Origin: Rariglobus sp967755175
Lineage (GTDB): Bacteria > Verrucomicrobiota > Verrucomicrobiia > Opitutales > Opitutaceae
Reading direction: 5' to 3'
Assembly: GCA_967755175.1 (NCBI GenBank)
Contig: CBRAFO010000060.1
Location: 1 to 21,898 of the forward strand
Length of the DNA: 21,898 nt
In this document: piece by piece, positions 1 through 6,630 of the stretch
How the letters are laid out: every line of letters begins with the position of its first letter
Position numbering within the stretch: the stretch's first letter is position 1
Program-made: the position numbers and the translations under genes
The notes under the pieces: model-generated
What the model was told of the DNA's origin: nothing
Seen by the model: only the letters and a program-made list of their open reading frames with translations
The model's database searches: none

Positions 1-72
1 CCGCCGCTCGGGTGGCAGCACGATGGCGCATTGCAGGCGGTTGACGACGAGCGGGTGCGAGACTCTCCCCAT
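1..72 (-). CDS. N-terminal fragment of an unidentified leftward gene (partial)
   Basis: An ATG at 72-70 on the minus strand opens a frame of 24 codons that runs off the left edge without a stop. The peptide is MGRVSHPLVVNRLQCAIVLP followed by PERR. Support comes from a GGAG Shine-Dalgarno-like sequence about nine bases upstream of the ATG and from strong G/C preference at third codon positions (21 of 24), as in the real genes of this window. The family is not recognisable from so few residues. It would be divergent from the PRC-barrel gene at 212, making 73-211 a shared promoter region. The plus strand is also open here, so this could be a chance frame. Confidence 0.33.
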   Translation of the reverse strand, partial: MGRVSHPLVVNRLQCAIVLPPERR

Positions 73-211
73 ATCGCGTCACTCCGTTCGGGATTAAATT
101 GCGCGGCGTCTTGGCTGCATGCCCGACGGCATCTGACACGACCGTTTAACCAAGCTCCGGCGTCTGCCTCCGCACCTGCGGACTCACGGAAGCCGTGCAA
201 AGGAAAATCCC
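73..211. promoter_or_regulatory. Intergenic leader upstream of the PRC-barrel gene
   Basis: This 139-bp stretch contains no convincing gene. It holds a small inverted repeat, ATGCC-CGAC-GGCAT at 119-132, which could be an operator half or a hairpin, and an AGGAAA ribosome-binding site at 201-206 that fixes the start of the next gene at 212. No clear sigma-70 promoter hexamers stand out. If the leftward frame at 1-72 is real, promoters for both genes must lie here. Confidence 0.35.
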
Positions 212-1366
212 ATGAAACTACATATCACTCCCCTGAAAAGCGTGGCCGTCGCCGCGTCACTCCTCGGATTGTGCCCGGCGTTGTTCGCTCAGAGCGCGAC
301 CAACAGTCCGGTCACCAATCAATACCAGCAGCAGGCCAACCGCCCGCATTCCAATCCGCAGATAACCTCGGATGAAACCCAAAACAGCCAGAGTTCCACG
401 CGTGCATCGTCGGCTCAGATGTCCGAAGATCCTCGCGGACGCCATGCGAGCGAGTTGATCGGCTTGAACATCCTGGGCCGCAACGGCGAGACGTTGGGCG
501 AGCTGAACGATTTCGTCGTCGATTCGAAATCGGGAAAGGTTGTTTACGACATCGTGTCCTCGGGTGGTGTGCTCGGAGTCGGTCGCACCTTGCGCGCCGT
601 CCCGTTCAGTGCGGTGAAGCTGGATACGTCGTCGAGCGTTCCGCAGATGACGGCGGATATTGACCAAGCGCGTTGGAACCAGGCTCCGCTCTTCAAAAAG
701 AACCAAGTGGCCAGCCTCAGTCAGGATCAGCGAGGTCGGGAAATATTCCAATTCTACGGGCAAAAACCACCCAGCCAAGGATCGCAGCAACTGGCGCTCA
801 CCAGCTCGATCATCGGGCGCGATGTTTATGGTAACGCGCAAACCGTCGGGGAGGTGGAGGATGTGATCGTGCAACTTCAGTCGGGAACGGCTGCGGCTTT
901 GCTTGATCCGAATAATGACTTCGCGGGCACGGACCAAAAATACCTCATTCCGTTGAATAAGCTCACGCTGCCCGGTCCGGATACGCTCACCACCACGCTC
1001 AGTCGCCGGGACTTCGCCTCGGCCAAGGTGTCGTCAGACGCGTCGTGGGCGCGGAGTGACTACGGAAGCACGCTCTACGTTTGGCCTTCGTATACGGCAA
1101 CCGAACAGGGCGGCGCTCGACGTGGCGAGGTTGTGCAAAGCAACGCCCAAGCTCCGGTGGAGGCGATTCGTGATGCGCTGCAATCAGATCCGCGTTCATC
1201 GCGGGAGTCGGGGATCATTAGCATCGTTGCTTCCGGCGACCGGGTGATTCTCGGCGGCACCGTGCAAAGCGAAGACATGAAACAACGAATCGGCGACCGC
1301 GCAAAGCGTGCGGCCCAAGGTTGGGACATCGAGAACCAGATCCGCGTGGCGCAAGAAGGCGAGTAA
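212..1366 (+). CDS. Exported PRC-barrel and BON domain protein
   Basis: This 384-residue protein has an N-terminal signal peptide: a charged start, a hydrophobic core near residues 10-22, and probable cleavage around ALFAQ. A Gln/Ser/Asn-rich low-complexity linker follows to about residue 75. Two PRC-barrel-like segments come next. The first is near 78-150, with GLNILGRNGETLGELNDFVV and a GVLGVGRTLRAVPF continuation; the second is near 197-265, with GRDVYGNAQTVGEVEDVIV. The last 70 residues resemble a BON domain (VEAIRDALQSDP, then GDRVILGGTVQSEDMK). PRC-barrels are small beta-barrels seen in stress and envelope proteins, and BON domains bind phospholipid or membranes in OsmY-like proteins. 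The inferred role is a periplasmic envelope-stress or adaptor protein; no catalytic residues are evident. The start is set by ATG with AGGAAA just upstream. It stands alone on the plus strand. Confidence 0.8.
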   Translation: MKLHITPLKSVAVAASLLGLCPALFAQSATNSPVTNQYQQQANRPHSNPQITSDETQNSQSSTRASSAQMSEDPRGRHASELIGLNILGRNGETLGELNDFVVDSKSGKVVYDIVSSGGVLGVGRTLRAVPFSAVKLDTSSSVPQMTADIDQARWNQAPLFKKNQVASLSQDQRGREIFQFYGQKPPSQGSQQLALTSSIIGRDVYGNAQTVGEVEDVIVQLQSGTAAALLDPNNDFAGTDQKYLIPLNKLTLPGPDTLTTTLSRRDFASAKVSSDASWARSDYGSTLYVWPSYTATEQGGARRGEVVQSNAQAPVEAIRDALQSDPRSSRESGIISIVASGDRVILGGTVQSEDMKQRIGDRAKRAAQGWDIENQIRVAQEGE

Positions 1367-1414
1367 CGCAGACGATGGTTAGCGCATTTCAAAAAACGTG
1401 GTCGCAGCCGCCAA

Positions 1415-1469
1415 GTGGCATGGGCGTCTCGCCCATGTTTCGATCCCACGGGCGAGACGCCCGTGCCAC
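1415..1469. repeat. Nested inverted repeat, REP-like
   Basis: Two 23-bp arms, 1415-1437 and 1447-1469, are inverted copies of each other with two mismatches and a 9-base loop. Each arm is itself palindromic: CATGGGCG-TCT-CGCCCATG at 1419-1437 and CACGGGCG-AGA-CGCCCGTG at 1447-1465. The unit therefore folds either as one long stem or as two short hairpins, as repetitive extragenic palindromes do. It lies between convergent genes. No second copy was noticed in this window, so its repeat status across the genome is inferred from its form only. Confidence 0.7.
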
Positions 1470-1565
1470 GCCGGCACCGGATCAGATAAACTAGCTACCA
1501 CTTTTTTGGAAATGCTTACCTTGGCGGTCGCATGTGGCCGCGAGGCTCTGTCGATGTGAGATGAC

Positions 1566-1614
1566 GCGGGGGATGAGGTGACGATGAAGATCGTCCTTCG
1601 CCTCCCGCTTTTTT
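1566..1614 (+). terminator. Strong intrinsic terminator, plus strand
   Basis: The left arm (1566-1585, starting GCGGGGG) pairs with the right arm (1590-1608, ending CCTCCCGC) around a GAAG tetraloop. The stem is about 18 bp, with one mismatch, one bulged T and a few G-T pairs. Six T residues follow directly at 1609-1614. The orientation fits rightward transcription. It sits 200 bp past the stop of the PRC-barrel gene, with the nested repeat in between, so it may end that transcript or an unannotated small RNA. Confidence 0.72.
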
Positions 1615-1655
1615 GCGTCGTGTGGCCGTTTTCGAGTGTGACGGCGCGAGGGCGG

Positions 1656-3317
1656 TCACGGGGCGTTGGCGGCGGCCAGTAGCTCGGGGTGGTCGGCGCG
1701 TGTGGCGTGCTGCTGCAGAATCGTCTTTGTTTCCGCCGAACCGTCGTAGGTCAAGATGCGGTCAGCGAGCGCCCGTGCATGGTCCATATCGCCCGCCCCG
1801 GCGAGCACTTCGACAAAATTGGCGGTGACCTTGACGATTTGGGTTCGGTGCGATTGCTGGCCATCGGCGGCGGGCGAAATGATGGCTCCATCGAGCATCC
1901 TGTTCATCTGTTGATAAGGCATCACCCGGGCCGCATCACGATAGCGCTGGGCAGTCATCAAACCTTCGTAAACCATCATGCCCAAGACCTGCTTTCTCGG
2001 GTCTTGGGGCGGCAGCTGATCATAAAGCTCCAGGGTGCGATTATCTTCCTTCAGGACGCGGTTGATGCTCGCAAAGCTCATGGTGGCTGCGAAGTCGTTG
2101 GCGCTGGCAAGGAGCTGCTGTTCCGTTTGGTCCTGACGCTCGCGGAGTGCGGCTAGCGCCGGCGGATACTTTTCCCCCAGTTTGGCGATCATCTCGAGCA
2201 GGTAGCTTTGACGCACGCCGACATATTCCGGGAGGGGCACCATGCCTTCATCGTAGCACCAGAGGAATTCTTTCAACGCTTCTTCGTTCTGGCCGGTTTT
2301 GGCGAGTTCCTGGGCGTGCTTGTAACGGGATTCGACATAATCATGGGTGATCGGCACGCGGGCTGCGGACGTTGGCGAAGTTTTGCTGGCTGCGCTGTCG
2401 AACACGGCGAGCAATTTCGCGCCGTCCTCCTCCGATGCCCGTAGCCGGTTGGTCACCGAGGTGAGCCGGCTTTCCAGATCATGGACTTTGGCGAGCAGCT
2501 CGGCTTGCTGTTGTTGGGACACGGCCAGAGCGCCATGAGTTTTTCGTTTTTCGACGGTTTCGTAGACGAGGGCGGTTCCGAGGAGGCAAACGGCGATGCC
2601 GGTGACGATTTTTCCAGTGCTCATAAGGGTAAAAAGTCCGAGTCCGGCGGTCGTGCCGCCAGCGACCACCTGTAGGGCAAACGTTGTCGTGGTGATTTTC
2701 GCTGCCAGACCCGCCGGGACAGCGGCCGCAGCCTGATCCGCCAGTAACATGGCGAGGGCCGTCGAGGTCGAGGTGACGCCGCGCCGGGCGAGGAGCTTCC
2801 GGACCTTGTCGAGCGCGCGGTCCACGCGCATCCGTGCGGCGTCTTCGGTCATGGCCAACTTTGAGCCGATCTCGGCGAACGGCTGACTTTCCATGAACCG
2901 CAACAACACCACCTCGCGATCCCGTTCGCCGAGGGCATGAAGCGCGTCGTCGAGCACGGGACGCAGGCGGGTCCAGTCCCCTTCGTTGGCGGGGGACGAA
3001 TGCAGCGGGGCATTCATGGCGTGAGCCTCCTGTTCGCGGATTTGCCGACGTCGTTCGGTGCGCAGAGCGTGGATCGCGGCGTAGCGAGTGCTGGTGTGGA
3101 GCCAGCCGGCCAATGACGGGTGCTTGGAAAGCGACCGGGCTTTGCGGGCGAGATCGGCGAATACGGCTTGCGCCACGTCTTCGGCGCGATGGGAGTCCCC
3201 CGTTTGTCGCCGTGCGGCATGATACACCAGCCCGAGGTGGCGGCGGACCAGTTCGGCGAAGGCATCCTCGTCGTGGTCTTCGGCGTAGCGGTGGAGTAGG
3301 TCGGCGTCATCCGTCAT
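1656..3317 (-). CDS. ECF-type RNA polymerase sigma factor with membrane-anchored C-terminal extension
   Basis: The protein is 553 residues from ATG 3317, which follows an AGGTGA-like ribosome-binding site; longer upstream readings lack one. Region sigma-2 lies near residues 15-90 (DAFAELVRRHLGLVYHAARR, then DVAQAVFADLARKA and GWLHTSTRYAAIHALR). Region sigma-4 lies near 115-180 (ALGERDREVVLLRFMESQPF, then a helix-turn-helix). A hydrophobic segment near 225-252 (IVTGIAVCLLGTALVYE) predicts a membrane span. A coiled-coil stretch near 262-300 and a helical domain to the end follow. Classical ECF factors have about 180-200 residues, so two thirds of this protein is extra. Long C-terminal extensions of this kind are known in Verrucomicrobia and Planctomycetes and may replace a separate anti-sigma factor (inference). 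It is leftward, 110 bp after the TonB receptor, with its own start region. The regulon is unknown. Confidence 0.85.
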   Translation of the reverse strand: MTDDADLLHRYAEDHDEDAFAELVRRHLGLVYHAARRQTGDSHRAEDVAQAVFADLARKARSLSKHPSLAGWLHTSTRYAAIHALRTERRRQIREQEAHAMNAPLHSSPANEGDWTRLRPVLDDALHALGERDREVVLLRFMESQPFAEIGSKLAMTEDAARMRVDRALDKVRKLLARRGVTSTSTALAMLLADQAAAAVPAGLAAKITTTTFALQVVAGGTTAGLGLFTLMSTGKIVTGIAVCLLGTALVYETVEKRKTHGALAVSQQQQAELLAKVHDLESRLTSVTNRLRASEEDGAKLLAVFDSAASKTSPTSAARVPITHDYVESRYKHAQELAKTGQNEEALKEFLWCYDEGMVPLPEYVGVRQSYLLEMIAKLGEKYPPALAALRERQDQTEQQLLASANDFAATMSFASINRVLKEDNRTLELYDQLPPQDPRKQVLGMMVYEGLMTAQRYRDAARVMPYQQMNRMLDGAIISPAADGQQSHRTQIVKVTANFVEVLAGAGDMDHARALADRILTYDGSAETKTILQQHATRADHPELLAAANAP

Positions 3318-3389
3318 GGTGTCACCTACTAACTGCCGCCGTTTTCGAAACCGAACAAAGAATCTGCGGGATTTTCGCGTGGGTCCGTG

Positions 3390-3409
3390 AAAAGAGCGCA
3401 CCTGTGCGC
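3390..3409 (-). terminator. Putative terminator after the TonB receptor gene
   Basis: On the minus strand a short stem, GCGCAC/GTGCGC with a tiny loop (plus-strand 3396-3409), is followed by TCTTTT (plus-strand 3390-3395). It lies about 20 bp past the receptor stop at 3428. The stem is only 5-6 bp, so the call is tentative. If real, it separates the receptor transcript from the sigma-factor gene. Confidence 0.4.
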
Positions 3410-3427
3410 CGCGCTACCTGGTCGCTG

Positions 3428-5503
3428 TCACCAATCGTAGCGCAGGCCGGCGCGGGACCAGCGGGGCGGGGCAACGCTCACGACGCCGGCGGCGGTGCGA
3501 CCGGTTTGGACTTCGGCATCGAGGACGTTTTCCACGGCGATAAATACCTCCCAGCGGCGGGCGAAGCGGCGCGAGACGCCGAGATCGACGGTCGCGGCAG
3601 GGGCGAGGCCGAGGGTGTTTTCGTCGTCCTCATATTGCATGGAAAACCAGCGCACGCGGGCGGTGAACTGGAACGCGGCGGGGGCATTCCACGTGGCACC
3701 TGCGGTGACGGTGTGCCGGGGAACTTGCGCGAGGCGTTTACCGTCGAGCGCGGGCGCGGCGGCTCCGGGATCGACCACGCGTGCATCGGTGAAGAGGTAG
3801 GCGGTTTCGAGGGTGAGCGTCGGGTGCGGGTGCGCGTGGAGCGAGGCTTCGATGCCTTGCACGCGGACGTGGTCGAGGTTGAGGCGCTGGCGGGTGTTGG
3901 ACGCGACAGTCACGTTGGTGACGGCATCTTTGAGTTCGTTGACGAATCCGGTGATGGAAGCGCCGACGGGTGCGTCGGGGCGGCCCAGATCGAGACCCGT
4001 TTCGAAGCCGGTGAGGGTTTCGGGGTTGAGCTCGGGGTTGGCCAAGGTCGTGACCGGGCCGACGCGGAAGGGACGGTAGTATTCGTTGAGGGTCGGTGTG
4101 CGGAACGCCTGATAGGCGGAGGCGCGGGCGCGAACGGCGGGCGCTGCTTGCCAAGAGAGACCGAGGTTGGGACTGAACTCGACGCCATCACGGTCGGCGA
4201 AGTGTTGGTCGAGGGTGATCGCGTTGGTCGTCGTATTGCGTTCACGGCGGAAGCCGTCGGTCGTCTCCCAATAATCGACGCGGGCGCCGGCGGAGGCGCG
4301 GAGCGTGGACGTGAGCGCGTGATCATGGCGGGCGAAGAGGCCGACGAAATTTTGCTCTCCGCCGGCACGGCGGTCTCGGGTGAATTCGTTGAGCGGAACC
4401 GAATAGAGAAAGGCTTCACGAGTCTCGCCTTCAACGTGGCGGGCATCGGCGCCGAGCGTGGTGATCGCGTCGTCGGCGGGCGCGCCCCAGGTCGTGGTGA
4501 AGGCGGCTCCGGCGGCGGTCGAGGGCACGTCGTATTGATTACTGGCGGGCGTCTCGGTGGTGCGATCGGTGCTTACGGAGGAGAAGAAGGATGTGAAGGA
4601 CTGGTCCTGGTAGTAAACGACTGCGGACCACTCGTTGGCGCCTGCGGCTACGGCCGAGGCGGAGGGGGCGAGTGCGGCGGAGAGAAACTTCTCGTCGGTC
4701 GAGTTGCTTTGGAGTGGCGTGCCGTTGCCCCGGTCTTCGGAGTAGATGCGGCCGGTGACGGTCAGGTCGAGCGTCGCGGTGAGCGCACTCCGCCACGATG
4801 CTTGGGCGCGTTGATAATCGAGATCGGCGCGGCGGTCGATGGAACCAGGATTGCGGATCAGATAAACGCCATCGGTCGCGAAGGCCGCGGCGTCCACGGT
4901 GACGCTGTTGCGGTCATCGGCCGAGGAACGAGTGACGACGAATTCACCACTGCGCGTGTCGAAGTCGCCGATGAGCGCCTCGACCGCGGCATGGTCGCCG
5001 GCGGGAGGGGTGGTGAGGAGTTGCACGGTGCCGCCGAGAGCGGCGTTGCCCCAAGCACCGGAACCGCCACCGCGCACGATCTCGGCCGAGGAAAGGGAGA
5101 GCTTGGGAACTTTGGTCCACGCGACCCAGCCGCCAAAGGGATCGTTGAGCGGCACGCCATCGAGGAGCACGAGCGAACGGCTGGCGCCACTCGGGCCGAG
5201 TCCGCGCAGGGAAACGCCTTGGGATGAGGGGTTGGCGGTGAGACTGCCGGTGCGGCGAAAGAGACTGAGCGCGGGTTCGGACCGCAGCGTGTCATCGATG
5301 GCGAGGGAGGGTGATGCACGCAGGTCATCCGCCGTGAAAACCGTTACGGCTTCGGGCAGTGTATCGACGGGTTGCGCACTGCGTGTCGCGGTGACCACGA
5401 CGGGGGCGAGGACTGCGGGGGTTTCTTCGGCGCAAAGTCGCGGAGCGAGCAGCAGCAGGCTCAAGAGGGCCGGCTGGTTCAATGAAAGGGGGACACGTAT
5501 CAT
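3428..5503 (-). CDS. TonB-dependent outer-membrane receptor
   Basis: This 691-residue protein has a signal peptide (hydrophobic LLSLLLLAP, cleavage near residue 25) and a TonB-box-like APVVVTAT at 33-40. A plug domain follows at about 45-165 (LPEAVTVFTADDL; GVSLRGLGPSGASRSLVLLD GVPLN; a conserved AEIVRGGGSGAWGNAALGG block). A predicted 22-strand barrel ends in Tyr-Asp-Trp, with an aromatic C-terminal residue as expected for outer-membrane barrels. The family imports siderophores, cobalamin or saccharides using TonB-ExbBD energy. The size and plug resemble BtuB/CirA-like receptors more than SusC, which is usually near 1000 residues. No SusD, STN signalling domain or ABC permease is adjacent. 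Location downstream of glycosidase genes suggests a carbohydrate ligand, but this is inference; a metal or cofactor ligand is equally possible. It starts 85 bp after the propeller gene stop and may share its transcript. Confidence 0.88.
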   Translation of the reverse strand: MIRVPLSLNQPALLSLLLLAPRLCAEETPAVLAPVVVTATRSAQPVDTLPEAVTVFTADDLRASPSLAIDDTLRSEPALSLFRRTGSLTANPSSQGVSLRGLGPSGASRSLVLLDGVPLNDPFGGWVAWTKVPKLSLSSAEIVRGGGSGAWGNAALGGTVQLLTTPPAGDHAAVEALIGDFDTRSGEFVVTRSSADDRNSVTVDAAAFATDGVYLIRNPGSIDRRADLDYQRAQASWRSALTATLDLTVTGRIYSEDRGNGTPLQSNSTDEKFLSAALAPSASAVAAGANEWSAVVYYQDQSFTSFFSSVSTDRTTETPASNQYDVPSTAAGAAFTTTWGAPADDAITTLGADARHVEGETREAFLYSVPLNEFTRDRRAGGEQNFVGLFARHDHALTSTLRASAGARVDYWETTDGFRRERNTTTNAITLDQHFADRDGVEFSPNLGLSWQAAPAVRARASAYQAFRTPTLNEYYRPFRVGPVTTLANPELNPETLTGFETGLDLGRPDAPVGASITGFVNELKDAVTNVTVASNTRQRLNLDHVRVQGIEASLHAHPHPTLTLETAYLFTDARVVDPGAAAPALDGKRLAQVPRHTVTAGATWNAPAAFQFTARVRWFSMQYEDDENTLGLAPAATVDLGVSRRFARRWEVFIAVENVLDAEVQTGRTAAGVVSVAPPRWSRAGLRYDW

Positions 5504-5588
5504 GGGAGGGTCTTACGAATGGCGACGAAGTCGGTCGGCTCAATGGTGGATGCGCAGTTCGACCGGCGAGTCGTCCTAGTCTGCCTGG

Positions 5589-6611
5589 TTAATGGGTCGC
5601 CTCGGTCCGGGCCTGCGCGCGTATCTCGCCGAAGTGGACGTTTTCGGGCGAGTTGGGTTCGTCAAGGAGTTGGATCGTGGTGGCGGGGCCGAGGTTGGGA
5701 GCATCCCAGGAGCGGAGCGCCCAGACGACGCGCTTGTCGGGCGTTACCTCGATCGCCTGCACCGTGGGCGCGGTCTTGTCGACTTGTCCGCTCCATTGGT
5801 TGGCCCAGTTGTTGATGAGGGTGTTTCCATTCGACCGGCGCCAGGCGAGTTGGAGGTTGAGGAGTTTGTAGCCAGCGGTCTCGGCGTCGGTTTTGGCATA
5901 GCTCCACACGACATCGCCGCGACGGGTGACTTCACGGACGCCAACGCGATCGGTGATCAGCACGTTGCCATTGGCCAACGGCTCGACACCCCAGACGCCG
6001 GTCGCCGGGAAAGACCAGAGTTCTTTGCCGGTGAAGTCGTATTCGCAGATCTTGCCCAGATCCATGTGCGCGACGAGGAGGGTGCCGGCCGGTGTGAGAC
6101 GGGCGTGGCGGAACTGGCCGTGGACACCCTTGGGGTTGCCGACGGGGAGAGTCAGTTCCTTTTCGGTTACGCCGGTGACGATGTTGACGACCTTGAGCAG
6201 CGCGGGGTCACCGTTTTGGATGAAGAGAACGCGCTCGGTGCCGATCGCTTGGGCGGTGTGAACTTCGAAGCCTTTGGGCACATCGTAGTTCCAGAGCACT
6301 TTTTTATCAGGCGAAACGACCTTCACCGCGAACTGGTGGGCGAGGAGGACGTTGCCGTTGGAAAGCAGGATGGCGTCGCTGATCTCCCCGCGGCCAGCGG
6401 GGTCGTCGTAGGACCAGACGACCTCGCCTTTTTTGACGATGAACATCTTTCGGTCCTTGGATTCGCCGGCGTAGAAAAAGTCGTGCTCGGCGAGGCCGCG
6501 GCCCGGCAGCGCCGGCGTCGGCGCAGGCGCAGCAGTGATCGGAATGTCTTGGGCCTTTGCCAGTGAACAAAGTCCGAGCGTGAGACTGAACAGAACGGTG
6601 ATGGTTTTCAT
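5589..6611 (-). CDS. Exported beta-propeller protein of unknown function
   Basis: The protein is 340 residues from ATG 6611, chosen because MKTITVLFSLTLGLCSLAKA is a good signal peptide and the start leaves 19 bp after the preceding GH2 stop. The body is made of repeated blades of the form 'G-x-VVWSYD ... LSNGNVLLA' (for example GEVVWSYDDPAGRGEISDA, KKVLWNYDVPKGFEVHTAQA, GKELWSFPATGVWGVEPL, GDVVWSYAKTD). This pattern is typical of PQQ-like or arylsulfotransferase-like propellers. No catalytic residues or haem motif are visible. It lies in a leftward run between GH2 and the TonB receptor. Possible roles are binding a sugar or protein partner in the periplasm; no function can be assigned. Confidence 0.75.
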   Translation of the reverse strand: MKTITVLFSLTLGLCSLAKAQDIPITAAPAPTPALPGRGLAEHDFFYAGESKDRKMFIVKKGEVVWSYDDPAGRGEISDAILLSNGNVLLAHQFAVKVVSPDKKVLWNYDVPKGFEVHTAQAIGTERVLFIQNGDPALLKVVNIVTGVTEKELTLPVGNPKGVHGQFRHARLTPAGTLLVAHMDLGKICEYDFTGKELWSFPATGVWGVEPLANGNVLITDRVGVREVTRRGDVVWSYAKTDAETAGYKLLNLQLAWRRSNGNTLINNWANQWSGQVDKTAPTVQAIEVTPDKRVVWALRSWDAPNLGPATTIQLLDEPNSPENVHFGEIRAQARTEATH

Positions 6612-6630
6612 GAGGGGGAGTCGTGGGGGT

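Noticed and set aside
3113..5227. A 704-codon plus-strand open frame opposite the TonB receptor
   Set aside because: It is Gly/Arg/Glu-rich without domains and lies antisense to a receptor with clear plug, barrel and C-terminal signatures; such frames are common on the opposite strand of GC-rich genes.
5504..5588. A cobalamin riboswitch upstream of the TonB receptor
   Set aside because: The gap is only 85 bp and no B12-box-like element or suitable stem set could be seen, although the receptor is BtuB-sized.
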